Notes: generated from the sequence alone by a model not told the origin. Counted from the first letter of the stretch, positions 29,502 through 41,470 are shown. The stretch is 64,000 bases of DNA from Oreohelix idahoensis (GCA_024509875.1 JAMPIV010012156.1:62001-126000); one strand, 5' to 3'. Translations and numbers: made by a program.

Positions 29502-31670
29502 TGGCTCATACGTTTGCTTTCATACATATAAAAAACTGAAGTGACTGTGATTGTTTAGTTTTAAAACAACATGTAATAATTTTAATAATGAATTAGTCTT
29601 TAACAGTTAAAATAAATATGGAAAGATTGGTGAAATTTGGCTGCAACTACAAGTTTTCGTCTCTGAGACGTAGGTGAGGATTTATCAAAGTCCGTTGCTT
29701 TCACCTATTTTACACGAAAACTTAACTCTAGGTGAGTCCTGTCGCCGTGGTTTCCGTCACTTCTTTTTGGTGATGAGTACACTTCTCCACATACTAGCGG
29801 CGTCGTAACGTTAGTACTTCAAACCGTCTGATGCTTGTAACCACGTACTCTTTAGAAAAAATAGAAAGACAAATGCCTCTGCTAAGTACACTGAGTTGGA
29901 AGCTTAACAGGCGCATCCTCTCGCTGTCCGCCCACCAATGTTAATCTCTCAGAAGAATTAAATTCTTGAGTATACAACGTAGCTCAAGAAAGATGATTAA
30001 AATTCACCAATATTCCTCTGGGTATTAACTGGGAAATTGTGTCTGGACAGCGCGAATAATGATTTGTGCCTGAACTAACATTAACGAGCTACATATATCT
30101 CACAAAATGATATGATACACTTGAGGCACATGTGATGTAATCATCACTCATCACTGCTCCAGTCGGAGTCTGGGATCACCTCTGCTGTCGAGTTTTCCGC
30201 ACTACTAGCCAGAAACAATCACCAGCGCTTGCTGTAGTGGTTTATGAATATACTATTTTCGTATGTTGAGGTTGCCAGCCTCATATATAACCACTTAGCA
30301 AGAAAACATGTTAAATCACATTTGTAAAAGAACTGTTCACAACTTACCCCAAATTGGGTTATACACAATCTCCTCGCACAGTTTTTGGATGGACACGAAC
30401 AATTTCGGTTATATGCTCTCGAATCACTTGGTCTGGGAAAGTATAGTAATTCCTTCTTATGACGGGTGTTCTGTGATACACTTGACCTGGGAAACTTGTA
30501 ATTCCTCTTCGACTGGTGTTCTGCGATACACTTGGTCTGGGAAACTGTAATAATTCCTCTTTGACGGGTGATCCAATTCCTTTAGGTGTCCAGACTCTGT
30601 ATTTAAAGTCCTGGTCCCTTAAGTTTACAGTCTTGTATTTATAAAGGCGGGCTTACTTTTTAAGGTTTTAAGTTTCCCAAATACTTCGATCTGTCCCTTA
30701 TAAATATGGAATTCTATGTCCGATCCTTCTCTTTCTGGGTTTTTTTTTTTGGGGGGGGGGGGGGGGGGGTTGCTTGTTTGAAGTTGCGAAACTGTCTGTT
30801 CTGTGTCTCTGAGTTCGCTAGATTTTATTTTCAGTTTCCATTTCAAATCACAGATTGTACTTTCCGGCAAACTTGCCAATGAGATTCATTGTATGTTCCG
30901 GCTCTTACTTCAATCCAATCGTAAGCTCTTTTCGCACTACATGGGTTGGGGTGTCTAATTTCAAAATGTCCCCCACGTGTTTTAAAATATTAAATTTAAT
31001 ATTCTAACGCGTGACCTCTTTAAAATAAGACGTAATATTTCCGGTGACATCTTGTGCACTCTCACATACAAATGTGTGAACATGTTAGCCTGGCGTAATG
31101 TCTTCCGCCACGATGTCTACCAAGACAGATTATCTTTAATAATCACCAGGGATGGTCCCGCAAGGGCGATAAACGCATCTACCACCTGTGTAATCTGCCA
31201 AACAAACAGACACGGTCGTCCTCAACCCCAGACAAACAATCTGGTTCTTTTCAGCGATCGGACGCTTTACCGTCTTGTGTAAACATCGTCCTCAGCTTTT
31301 CACCTGGGGTCAAATGTTGGACCAACACGTTTCAAAGGGTGGTCAGACTGAGAGACTAGATAAACGTATTACCGCTGACCGGTGATAATGACCGGGTATT
31401 GTTACGATAATACCACAGTTCACCTGGCGGAACGTAAGTAAGTCTGAGGATTGGTAAAGCAAAAATTTAAGAGATAAAGATAGTCCCATAGCAGATACTT
31501 CCGGAGGGGAGTGCAGTGTTAGAGACTTCACCCTGCTAGATTCAGCATAGATCAAAATAATGAATGAAAGGGCAAAAATTTGCCAAATAATAATGGACCG
31601 GAGAGAAAAATGAAGAAGAAGAAATGATACTGTCGGAAGGCTGAAGGTGTGAGAGATCACACAAAAGAGC
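29500..31670 (+). repeat. Repeat G copy 1 (about 2.2 kb, unclassified)
   Basis: From ATTCTGGCTCATACGTTTGC to CAAAAATTTGCC-AAATAATA and the following A-rich end, this matches copy 2 (34197-35045 plus 39378-40525) over its whole length with moderate divergence. It contains a short internal repeat of about 60 bp, three units at 30415-30570 (two in copy 2). No coding capacity, RT or transposase is seen; it could be a solo LTR or a large non-autonomous element. Positions 30295-30305 are the uninterrupted equivalent of the I-type LINE insertion site in copy 2. Confidence 0.7.
30740..30769 (+). repeat. T11-G19 homopolymer pair
   Basis: Eleven T then nineteen G inside repeat G copy 1; copy 2 has no such run at the corresponding place. 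Confidence 0.85.
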
Positions 31671-32695
31671 ATGTTCATACGTTCTGTGACAGTAATTAAC
31701 TGCATTTTACTATTCAGATATTGCGTAGCAGTGTTAGTGAGTGGAAAAAAGGCTGTGGACTGGAAAGACCAGATAGGTAAGATAGGTAGAGCAGTGGTTG
31801 AATTACTAGGATCATTAAGCAAGGCATGGTTTCATATATTTTTTGCAATCCTGAACTCATGTAACCATCACAGATCACAAATTGTAACGTAATCGTCTGC
31901 TACGAAAGCGATTTGAAGGATAACGAAGCCCTTGTGTCCACTCGGTCAACCCCGAAGAAAGAGAAACTTAACAACGAGAAAGATGTGGCTAATCCACCAT
32001 TATTTAATCAGCATCTTTTGGATGATGACATCCAGTGCTAAATAGTACTTACCCGCTTAATATCGGCTCGTGTCCATTGGCAAGGTGCGCCCGAGTGTAC
32101 TTTTCGCTGGCAGCAATAGAAATTAGATATCTGCAGGTGTTTAAAAAGGACCAACTTTGCTTTGTTGCAGATTTGATTGTCTCAGTATTTAGGGGAGCTA
32201 GTGATAACTTGATATCCATGATACGTTAAGAAACAGTAGAAAGGTTTCCATATAGCGAAGTGTATAAACAACGGTGTTAATTATAATTTTTCTGTGTAAT
32301 GCAGGAACATGGAGGGGTCGCTGAGAATGTACTCTAGGAGCCAATGGGGCGAAGACCCTAAACAAGTTTGTGAAACCCTCGTCTAGAGGACTAGATTGGA
32401 ACCAGGCCAGGAGGAAACCGCCGTTAGGATAGTATGGCGCTCTCTCTGGCACAACTCTACACCCCGGGGGGTAAGAGGAACGACTAAGTAAGTAAGTAAA
32501 AGTAGATGCACATTTGCAAATCCCGAATCGAAATACTATTTCCTGTGCCAGTAATGGCATGGTCTTTGTATCATTTAACCCCATTTAAAACATATATTTA
32601 GGTCTGAACTTCCGGACCGTAAATCTCTCTGATTGGATACACATCTGAGAGTAAGTGGGCGATATCATGATCTAATAATATGAATTTATAACCTA
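31671..32695. other. Unassigned sequence
   Basis: Short chance ORFs only. TAAGTAAGTAAGTAAAAGTA at 32485 is a small tetranucleotide run. No family assignment. Confidence 0.4.
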
Positions 32696-33240
32696 GAGAA
32701 GATAGGAGTTAGCTAGGAGTGGAGATCAGTGGGTTAATAGAAGAGTTGCCGAGATATTATATGAGTTAGGTGGGAGTGGAGATGGGAAGATTACCGAAAG
32801 AATATATGTTAGCTCGGAGTGGAGATAAAGTTAACAGAAACGTTGCTAAGAGATTATATGCGTTAGCCGGGAGTGGAGATGAGAAAGTTACCGAGAGATT
32901 ATATGTGACAGCTAGTAGTGGATATGAGAAAGTTACCGAGAGATAATATGTGTTAGCTATGAGTGGAGATGAGAAGGTTAGCGAGAGATTTGATGTGTTA
33001 GCTAGTAATGGAGATGAGAAGGTTACCAAGAGATTTTATGTGTTAGCCAGTAGTGGAGTTGAGGTTACCGAGAAATTGTATGTTTTAGCTAGAATCGGAA
33101 ATGAGAAAGCTACCGAGAGATTATATGTGTTAGCTAGTAGTGGAGATGAGAAGGTTAGCGAGAGATTTTATGTGTTAGCTAGTAGTGGAGATGAGAAGAT
33201 TACCGAGAGATTTTATGTATCTAGTAGTGGAAATGAGGCA
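32696..33240 (+). repeat. 45-bp minisatellite, about 12 copies
   Basis: Unit core TTAGCTAGTAGTGGAGATGA followed by GAAGGTTACCGAGAGAT and TTATGTG. Later copies keep a 45-bp period, so one plus frame stays open for 119 codons as ERFYVLASSGDEKV(S/T) repeats. The earlier copies break that frame, and no start context, splice site or family supports a gene. Confidence 0.85.
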
Positions 33241-33256
33241 TCAGAATTTATTAATG

Positions 33257-33510
33257 CCCCCCCCTTTTCTGTGGGGTTCCCGAAGGTCTCTAATGAGACA
33301 AATAAATAGTACAACTACTGCTGCCTGATGAATATCGTAAAAGGAGATTAATATGAGGTTGTACAAGGGCTGGCAACCTCATCATGAAAAACGAATTGCT
33401 ACATAAAAAGCCACTGCACTATTGTGCTTTGGCGTAGACTCCCTCAGGGGGTCATCTGCAGTGATGGCTTCATGCTCCATTTTAGAGCTGTAAGGGAGAT
33501 GATGATGATG
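33257..33510 (+). mobile_element. SINE-E copy 3
   Basis: All family blocks are present: GGGGTTCCCGAAGGTCTCTA, GATGAATATCGTAAAAGGAG, GGCAACCTCATCATG, AAAACGAATTGCTACATAAA and TGGCTTCATGCTCC, ending in GATGATGATG. Confidence 0.75.
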
Positions 33511-33639
33511 GCGGATTGAAAGGTTCATTACAAACAGGAATGAGAATTCAAACGATAACGTGACACGAAAACCATTTAGAGACCGGAAGTAGTATGTCGG
33601 ACTGTAATATCAAGGCAAGAGACCGGAAATAAAAGGAAA

Positions 33640-33830
33640 TGTCCAAACTGTCCTCTTTCCACACAACCTTAAGAAAATTCTTCGAATTTTCTGGAAGAAC
33701 ATCATCACCAATCAAGAACTGCTAACTCGGAGTCACCAAGAAGACACGCACACCATCACAGCGGGTAGACACTGGAATTGGGTTGACACTATCCTCAGAA
33801 GAGACACTGACACCATCGTCAGAACTGCCA
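33640..33830 (+). pseudogene. RTE-c related fragment
   Basis: Plus-strand reading LRKILRIFWKNIITNQELLT matches the end of the RTE-c piece at 28647. It continues (HWNWVDTILRRDTDTIVRTA) into the stretch that is deleted there. It is short and frame-broken, and is followed directly by repeat F. Confidence 0.75.
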
Positions 33831-33849
33831 TGCTACAGACTCCAGAAGT

Positions 33850-34172
33850 GTCCCGGATTGCCTCCCTGCAATCCAACAGTGACCAAAACTCAAGAGTATC
33901 TAATATTGGCTTCCAAGGTATCTACCTGCACGCAAGATTACTCTTGGCAGAGATGTAGATTAATGATACTTCTACCTTAAGAGAGCATTCACAAGATATT
34001 TCCAGAAGTCACGAACAATGTTGCATTGGGCTGATTGTTAACGCATTGTATCTGGACTGACGCCTTTTGTGAAGGATTTAAGCAATGGTTTAGCCCGTTC
34101 AAGCCCCCAGTTGGTGTAATCCAACGAAATCCCTCTTATAAGGTATTGCGCTTGTTTAGAGGTAAATATGTG
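33850..34172 (+). repeat. Repeat F copy 2
   Basis: Colinear with 8722-9062, sharing CAAGATTACTCTTGGCAGAG, AAGGATTTAAGCAATGGTTT, GCCCCCAGxTG and GTTTAGAGGTAAATATGTGT. Confidence 0.75.
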
Positions 34173-34196
34173 TCTAGGTCTTAAAATATATATTAA

Positions 34197-35045
34197 ATAT
34201 TCTGGCTCATACGTTTGCTTTCATACATATTAAAAAACTGAATCGACTATGATTGTTTAGTTTTAAAACAGATAACAAATGTAATAATCAATTAGTATTA
34301 ACAGTTTAAAATAAATAAAATACTGGTGAATTTTATATTGGAATAAAATTTTCTCTTCATTGAGATTTAGGGTGAGAATATAGTTCAGAAATTTAGGTCC
34401 TTTTTGCTGATGCCTTTTTACAAGCACTTAACTTTTATAAGGGAGTCCTGCAGCTGTGGTTCATCAATCCTGTGATGACGAAGGCCTTCTCCGCATTCTC
34501 TTCCATTGCAGGTGGATAGGGTGGATGCTTTTCTCTCACACAAGCGACGTTAGTACCACAAATCGTCGGATGGCTTGTAACCACGAACTTTAGACAAATA
34601 GAAAGAAACAAATGCCTGCTAAGTACATTTGTTCGCCGCAAACTTACAGGCCCATTGTCATGCGCTCCGCCCACCAGTGTTAACCTCTCAGAAGAATTAA
34701 ATTCCCGAGCACACAATGTAACTCAGGGAATATGATGAAAATTCACCAATATCCTTCTGTGTGTTAACTAGGAACTTGCGTTTGGAGTGCATGAATAATG
34801 ATTTGCCTGAACTACAATTAAAATAGGTACGTAAATCTCACAAAATGATATGCTACATTTGAGGCACATATGATGTAGTCATCACTCATCACTGCTCCAG
34901 CCGGAGTCCTGGAGTCACCTGTGCTGTCGGGTTTCCGCACGATTAGTCAGAAACAATCACCAGCTCTTGCAGTAGTTGTTCATGCATATATTATTTTCAT
35001 ATGTTGAGGTTGCCAGCTTCGTATATAACCACTTAGCAAGAAACC
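34197..35045 (+). repeat. Repeat G copy 2, left part
   Basis: Colinear with 29500-30305 up to CACTTAGCAAGAAA, where an I-type LINE interrupts. The right part resumes at 39366. Confidence 0.75.
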
Positions 35046-35470
35046 CCTGGCAAAGGGGCGACCGACCCCAACCAGGTGCGTCCACGGGTGGCGGATAGTG
35101 GAACGACCTCCAGATATTGTGTGTCAGCTGCGAATTAAGTCAGCATTGCTGGACGAATAAGCAGTCGCGGACCAAACGGCGATGTCCTCCCAGCAGGACG
35201 GGGAGGGGTAACAGGTGGCACTGATACCCCCACTGAAATCCCCCATATGTCCTATGACGGGTGCATCAAGCGAGTAAGAGCCGCTATAAGCTCTAGCCAC
35301 GGGGAAGGCAAACCTCGGTAAACAAACCAACCTGCTGCCTTGCAGCTACCACCGGGAGATGGAAAGGCTATGGGAGACAACCCTGAACAACAAACACAAC
35401 CCGGCCTGCCAAAGACGGAGTGTGTTAGCTACGGCGCAGACACCGGGAAAAAATTAGGACACACACACTT
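35046..35470 (+). other. 5' UTR of the I-type LINE
   Basis: Begins CCTGGCAAAGGGGCGACCG, and with the preceding CC can form a CCCC...GGGG hairpin. GGTGCGTCCACGGGTGGCGG follows. It is GC-rich compared with its surroundings. A self-cleaving ribozyme fold, common at LINE 5' ends, is possible but not shown. Confidence 0.5.
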
Positions 35471-37015
35471 TTGCGGTATGGAGTCATGCGACAATCTCGA
35501 CTTACGTCATGGCGTCGCTCCTATCAGCTACAACCGGGGAGGAGCGGAGCCGGGCCCCTAGCCTCGAAAGGGCCCACCCAAGCAACCGGTGCCTTTGCCA
35601 ACCAAATGGTCGGGGGAAAGCAAAGTAGAGCAACTGACCAACCAACCCACTATCTTACAGTGGCTCAATGGAATGCAGAAGGAGTGAGGAACAAGAAACC
35701 GGAGTTACAAGAATTCCTCAGGGAAAATAACATTGATATAATCTGCATCCAAGAAACTCACCTAAAAGATACCCAACGATTCTTTGTACGTGGATACCAA
35801 TCCTTCCGCCAAGACAGGGCAAAAAGAACTAAGGGAGGAATCCTCACACTGATTAAAACCTCAATCCCAGCAGTAGAGACACACAGATCTGGTGAGGACG
35901 AACTTGAATACATAACAGTCCAACTACTGCTGCCCAGTGGAGATTTAATGATCACAAACTGCTACAGCCCTCCAACCACAACTCTGGAGATACACAAAGT
36001 GAAGCTTGCAGCATTGAGACACCTCATTATGGGTGACTTCAATAGCCACTCACCCAGCTGTGGCTATAATGCAACAGATCCAAGAGGAGAAGAGGTGGAA
36101 GATTGGATGGTAGAGAATAAACTAATTCTAATAAACCAACCAGAGGATAAGCCCACCTTCTATTCCAGAGTATGGAAAACAACGAGCACACCAGATCTTG
36201 CTATGGCTACAGATGACATACATCGACTCACCACCAGAACAGTAAATACTCAACTTGGGGGAAGTGACCATGTACCAGTCACATTACAGATATCTGAGAT
36301 AAGAAGTGCAGGAGAAATCAATATGTCTCCTAGCTGGAATTTCAAAAAATCAAACTGGGGATTTTTTAAAGAACAAGCCGACAATTTCTGTCAGAACATT
36401 GACCACTCAAATAACATCAATAAAAACATCTCCATCATCAGTGAGGCAATCATCCAAGCAGCAAAGAAGTCAATTCCACGAGGTAAACGACGAGACTACA
36501 AACCATACTGGAGTGACAACCTGGGAAAACTCCATAGTGAATTAAATAAAGCACGGGAAACTATGGAGCAAAATCCCACATTAGAGAACACACAGAGGCA
36601 CAACAGCATAAAACAAGCTTTCAATGAACAAAAGAAAGCTGAAATCCAAAGGAGCTGGCACCATAAGACCAGCAGTCTCAACATGGAAAAGGACTCAAGC
36701 AAGCTATGGAATCTGACAAGAGTGCTAAATGAAGAAACAACAACCAGCTACTGTAAGACTGTCATCAAGGAAAATGAAAAATACCACACAGGAAAAATGG
36801 CAGCAAACATCCTGGCAGATTTCTACAAGGAAGAAAGCACCACATCACTTTCACATGCACGGATCCAAGAAGTACGTAAGGAAGTAAAAGAAAAAACTGA
36901 AGCACCAAAACCCAGATATCTGCATGAAGTCACCCCTTACTATGAGAGAACTCAGTGCTGCCATAACAAAACTAAAGAACAGAAAAGCTCCAGGAAAAGA
37001 TGGCATCACAAATGA
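35471..37015 (+). pseudogene. I-type LINE endonuclease and linker
   Basis: Apurinic-type endonuclease that nicks the target for insertion. In order: LTVAQWNAEGVRNK near residue 64, IICIQETHL with the catalytic Glu near 95, ITNCYSPP near 160, IMGDFNSHSPSCGY near 187, STPDLAMAT near 235 and GGSDHVPVTL near 257, so the full catalytic set is present. A lysine-rich linker leads to the RT. The frame is lost near 36920, where the homologous reading moves to the next ORF. The usable start is uncertain: the first about 60 residues look like translated 5' UTR. Confidence 0.85.
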
Positions 37016-38090
37016 TATGATCAAGAACCTTGGACCTGTAGCCAGGCACAAGCTCCTCCTAATCTTCAATCAGTCATGGAGTACTGGAAAATTTCCAGAT
37101 CGATGGCGAGAAGCAATCATTGTTCCCATCAGAAAGAAACAAAAGGAGAAAACAAGCAAGTCCAGCTACCGACCAGTTAGCCTACTGAGCTGTCTGGGTA
37201 AGGTAATGGAAAGAATGGTGAACTCAAGATTACTGAAACATCTGGAAAAAAACCATCTGCTTGATAACACACAGTCAGCATTTAGGAAAAATCGCAGCAC
37301 CGAAGACCAACTAGTATATCTAGCCCAGGAAGTAGAAAATGCCTTTCAGGAGAAAAAGAAAGTACTGGCGGTTTTTGTAGACTTGACAACAGCCTTTGAT
37401 AAGGTATGGAAAGAAGGACTCCTCCTTAAGATGCTCAACAGCAAAATTGAAGGGAGAATGTTCAACTGGATACGGGACTTTCTTCGATACCGCACAGCAA
37501 GAGTAAAACTTGATGGGAAACTGAGCCATCACGTCACTCTACAACAGGGTGTGCCACAAGGAGGAGTTATCTCCCCCACACTTTTTATCATATATATAAA
37601 TGATATTGCAGAGAAACTGTCCGGGCATATCTCCAGGGCTCTTCATGCTGACGATTTTGCTGCCTGGTGTGCTGCTGAACATTTGCCTACTGCGAAGTTC
37701 AGGATGCAAGCAGCGCTAAATACCATCGGTAAATGGGCATCAGATTGGGGAGTACAGATAAACCTCTCCAAGACAGTAGCAACCTGCTTCTCTCTGTCAA
37801 ATCGCCGAGAAACAATCAAACTGCAGCTAAATGGAAGTGAACTTCCAATCGAGGAAAACCCAACATACCTAGGAGTCAAGTTGGATAAGAGACTCACCTG
37901 GAAACCGCACATAAAAGCAGTAGAACAGAGAGCAATAAGAAAGCTCTCTATTATGAAGAAACTGGCTGGCACAAGTTGGGGGCAAATACCAACATACTTA
38001 AAAAAGTCTATACAGGCACAGTCAGACCTGTACTTGAATATGGCATGTCAGCTTGGGCCACAGCATCTAAAACAAACACAGAATGTCTAG
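36924..38090 (+). pseudogene. I-type LINE reverse transcriptase
   Basis: Complete RT core in one frame: KNRKAPGKDGITNDMIKNLG near residue 18, PIRKKQKEKTSKSSYRPVSL near 70, QSAFRKNRSTEDQLV near 117, VFVDLTTAFDKVWKEGLL near 147, QQGVPQGGVISPTLF near 203 and active site HADDFAAW near 240, then NPTYLGVKLDKRLTW in the thumb. The catalytic pair and the VPQGG-type loop are intact. The frame is lost near 37975 in a TTGGGGG run. Confidence 0.88.
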
Positions 38091-38341
38091 GGAAAGTGCA
38101 AAATTCAGGCCTTAGACTAATCACTGGAGGGATGAAGACTTCTCCAATCCAGGCAATGGAGCGATACACCAACATCCGCTCTCTTGATGACAGACGTGAG
38201 GAAAAGGTATTCACTCACAGTGAGAAGCTTCTACGAATGCCAAGTCATCCAATGCATGCCAAACTCCAAAGTGTGACAAAGAACAGGCTGAAAAGAACCA
38301 GCTTCCTAAACATCTCCAAAAAATCTGCATCGATGCCATGA
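37976..38341 (+). pseudogene. I-type LINE RT-RNase H connection
   Basis: Continues after the frameshift: KVYTGTVRPVLEYGMSAWAT, KVQNSGLRLITGGMKTSPI and SLDDRREEKVFTHSEKLLRM, the region between RT and RNase H in I and Jockey elements. Confidence 0.8.
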
Positions 38342-38375
38342 AGACCTCCTCCCAAATCGATCTACTGAGATTGAA

Positions 38376-39146
38376 ATGTTAATTGATTACGAGGAGCCAG
38401 ACGACTGCCATGGAAATATATCTATCATCACAGAAGTCCCTGAAATAAAAAAGAAAGGCCACCTGACCCCTCAACAACTAAAAACTTTGGCTCAAGAAAT
38501 GATTGAAGAAAAGTACAACCCGAAAGAGTGGACACATGCATACACAGATGGATCTGCTGAGGGGGCAGTAAAGAACGGTGGAGGAGGCATTTTTATAAGA
38601 TTTTTAAATGGAAAGACCATCCGAAAGGCCTTCCCAACTGGAAAGATCTCCTCCAATTTTAGGGCAGAAGCCATGGCACTACTGCAAGCTCTGAAGATCC
38701 TCACCAGACCTGAACAGCAGCCACAAGCTAAGATAGTAATCTTCACTGACTGCAGATCATTACTTGAATCAATACAAAACACCAGAAATTATAACATGAT
38801 GAATGAGATCAGATCTGAGCTTAACATCATCCAAAGGTCATCAACCATTGCCCTTCAGTGGTTACCTGCTCATTGTGGAATCGCTGGTAATGAGAAAGCA
38901 GATGCTCTATCAAGAAGTGGCAGTAAAATGGAACAATACAGCCACCCATTGCCCTATCGGGAAGCAAAAACCATCATCCACAACAAGTACAAAAATCAGT
39001 GGAAGGAGGAAGGGGATATATACAGCAGAGATGACCCAATCCACCATCTAAACAGACCACCAACAGACGACAATTTTCCGCCTGAGAACTGGTCACTGCA
39101 GATTACTTGGACATCTCTATCGCCTCAAGATATCCCACACAAATGA
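38376..39146 (+). pseudogene. I-type LINE RNase H domain
   Basis: Ribonuclease H that removes RNA from the RNA-DNA hybrid: WTHAYTDGSAEGAVKNGGGG with the first Asp near residue 58, NFRAEAMALLQAL with the Glu near 97, KIVIFTDCRSLLES with the second Asp near 123 and WLPAHCGIAGNEKADALS with the last Asp near 176. The acidic tetrad is intact. The last about 20 residues after RPPTDDNFPPENW are out of frame. Confidence 0.88.
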
Positions 39147-39330
39147 ATGCCCATGTGGAACTGATATCCAGACTCCAGAACACATTCTCCAGAACTGTCC
39201 AACCCATGATGAATTGCGACGTGCGACCTGGCCAGAAGGTGATGAGCTCCAGCAGAAGCTATGGGGCTGCCGCGCCGACCTGGAAAAGACGGTGGACTTC
39301 GTCCTGGCGACAGGCCTGCAGATTTAGCAT
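39139..39330 (+). pseudogene. I-type LINE C-terminal zinc finger
   Basis: In the frame beginning KISHTNECPCGTD, a C-X-C-X8-H-X4-C finger (CPCGTDIQTPEHILQNC) and the terminal DFVLATGLQI before TAG at 39328. This cysteine-rich end is typical of I/Jockey LINEs after RNase H. Confidence 0.75.
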
Positions 39331-39365
39331 GACTACAAACCGAACGCAGAAGAAGAAGAAGAAGA

Positions 39366-40525
39366 AGCAAGAAACCTGTAAAATTTACATTAGTAAATAA
39401 ATTGTTTACACTTACCTCAAAATTTTTGGGAATACACAATCTCGTTGCACAGATTTAGACTGGACACAGCTCTGTAATAGATGCTTCGAATCACTTAGGT
39501 CTGGAAATTAGAGATAATTCCTCTGACGGTGGGTGTTCTGCGAAATCACTGGCCTGAAAAAACTTTTGTTTAATTCCTCAATGACTTGTGATCAAATTCC
39601 TAAGTTTCCAGTCTTGTATTAAAAATGCAGGTTTACTTATAAATTCCTAAGTTGCCCAATACTCGATCTGTTCCTTACAGTTGTGGAATTTCTAAGTCCA
39701 GTGTCTCCTTTTTCTTTCTGGCTTTTAGGAGTCGCTAGTCTGACGTTTACGCTGCAGTGTGTGCTGTGACTCCGATTTTGTTACATTATATTTCCAAGTT
39801 CCAATTCCAGCTGTGTTTCCGCCTAATTTTTCAATGAGATACATTGTATATTCCGGCCTCTCAAATCAATCAATCCAATCCAATCTCGTTCAGCACTACG
39901 TGAGTAGGGGTGTTTCAAATTAAAAAAATACCCTCACGTGTTTCAAAATATTAAATTTAATATCCACGCGTGACCTCTTCATATCGTTGCGTCAGACTTC
40001 CGCCGGCATCTTGTGCTATCTTCACAAACAAATGTTGTGCACTGATACTGCCCCGATGCTATCGTCTGCAAATCTTGAGTTTCCAGACAGATTTATCTGT
40101 AATCTCGATACAGAACGTACATCGGAAGCGATTACCTCATTATCTCCCGTCTTGTGCAAACATAGGGATAGTCGCTAGCCACCTGGAGTCAAGTGACGGA
40201 CCGTCACGTTCAAAGGGATCAATAGAGATGACCGTTTCTATCAAATGTGGTCAGATGAATGAAGCGAAAACTTATCAGTCGCTGATCGGTCAAATTACAT
40301 GGCGTTATTACAGTTCTGTCTGGGATCGGCTCAAAGAAAACATTTAAAAATTAAAGATAGTCCCGTGGCCGATACTTCCGTAGGGGTGTGGAGTGTTAGA
40401 GACTTCACCCTACTGATTCAACGTAATGAATGAAAGGCCAACAAATATGCCAAATAGTAGCGATGAGTGAGAGGAAAAGAAAAAAGTGATACTGCCGGAG
40501 TGGACGTGAGATCGCACAACCGTAT
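39366..40525 (+). repeat. Repeat G copy 2, right part
   Basis: Resumes repeat G after the LINE and is colinear with 30297-31665 (ATACACAATCTCxTxGCACAG, CGTGACCTCTT, GTTAGAGACTTCACCCT, then an A-rich end). Confidence 0.72.
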
Positions 40526-40529
40526 CGTC

Positions 40530-40699
40530 ACAACCTTGACATACCATTTCAATCCTTCTAGTCTACGCAAACACCCATTCTTGAAAGTTTGTAACTGCTT
40601 GGTTGTTGTTTTTGTTATTCTCCATGTCTCAGAGCCATAAAATAGAACAGACTTGACATTTGAGTTGAAGGTTCTTATTTTTGTGTTGGATTTGATTTG
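40530..40699 (-). pseudogene. RTE-a related C-terminal fragment, minus strand
   Basis: The reverse complement matches 5825-6000: TKI-TFNSNVKSVLFYGSET, TTKQLQTFKNGCLRRLEG and LKWY. Both ends are truncated. It adjoins the end of repeat G. Confidence 0.75.
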
Positions 40700-40990
40700 T
40701 TCTCAAAATCGTCATGCTTTTTTGTAATGCGGTGAAAGCTTCTCAACAAATCGAGAAATTGTATTTGAGATGATTTATTGCGCGAAAATTCATCAAGTTT
40801 TGTATTGAGTTGATAGGCGATGACGTGGGTTGTGTATATTAGTGATATGGAAGCTGAATCTGTGTGTTTGACTGATGATAGCAGGCATCAAAGTGTTCTG
40901 TGAACTTACTAAATAATCCCAAGGAAACTGGCACGGATTTTGTGGAGATATTATCACCCGGTATATGTAGAAATACTTATTATTGAAAAA

Positions 40991-41293
40991 GTGGGACCGA
41001 AGACGCAGCAACAGTGATAAATGCAGTCAGCTACCCATAGCTTGACTGCTTGCGTCAGGGTCAGCAAACCAGAGCTGACCAAGACTCTACTCCACCTCCA
41101 TGTGGTGGTCCTGGAAACAGGCTGCATCACTGCAGTCTGGCTGAGAGAGTAGGAATCGAAGAGGGAAGGCTAACCCGGTCCCAAAAAATGCCGTGCTGAA
41201 GTCGGATGTGTCGGCCGAAAGGCGCAAATATCGCAGCTTCGCTGTAAACGGACAACGCAACCAACGTCCTTTTTAGGACGACCGAGGAAGATT
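40991..41293 (+). mobile_element. SINE-C copy, plus strand
   Basis: Sense copy with GCAGTCAGCTACCCATAGCT, GACTGCTTGCGTCAGGGTCA, GTGGTGGTCCTGGAAACAGG, then AGGACGACCGAGGAAG at the end. It has the same blocks as 53510-53818 and, inverted, 6975-7262. Confidence 0.78.
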
Positions 41294-41299
41294 ATGGAA

Positions 41300-41470
41300 A
41301 AAGTGTATGTCACTCATGAGAGTAAGGGAGGGTAAAGGATCCCGTTACACGCCCATTGAGGCATATTGGGAATATGGTGTTAGGCCAAAATTTTCTTGAC
41401 TATCAGCACACTAGGTGTGATGTGGTCAGCATCACGCCCGCCGCCTTAACCTTCCCACAGTTGCTGATGA
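41300..41470 (-). mobile_element. SINE-B fragment, minus strand
   Basis: The reverse complement of this stretch matches 47815-47984: GGAAGGTTAAGGC, GATGCTGACCACATCAC, CTAGTGTGC, AACACCATATTCCCA and TGGGCGTGT. The tRNA-like head is missing. Confidence 0.75.

Larger units (their letters stand above)
35046..39365 (+). mobile_element. I-type LINE (endonuclease-RT-RNase H), nearly full length
   Basis: A 4320-bp non-LTR element between the 11-bp duplication AGCAAGAAACC (35035-35045 and 39366-39376). 5' UTR 35046 to about 35640, then AP-endonuclease, RT, RNase H and a C-terminal CCHC finger, ending in a GAA-rich tail (GAAGAAGAAGAAG). RNase H plus that finger place it in the I/Jockey group, probably I- or Ingi-like. 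No separate Gag-like ORF1 is visible. Frameshifts near 36920, 37975 and in 38341-38376 plus one before the end inactivate it. The matching empty site is in repeat G copy 1. Confidence 0.9.
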
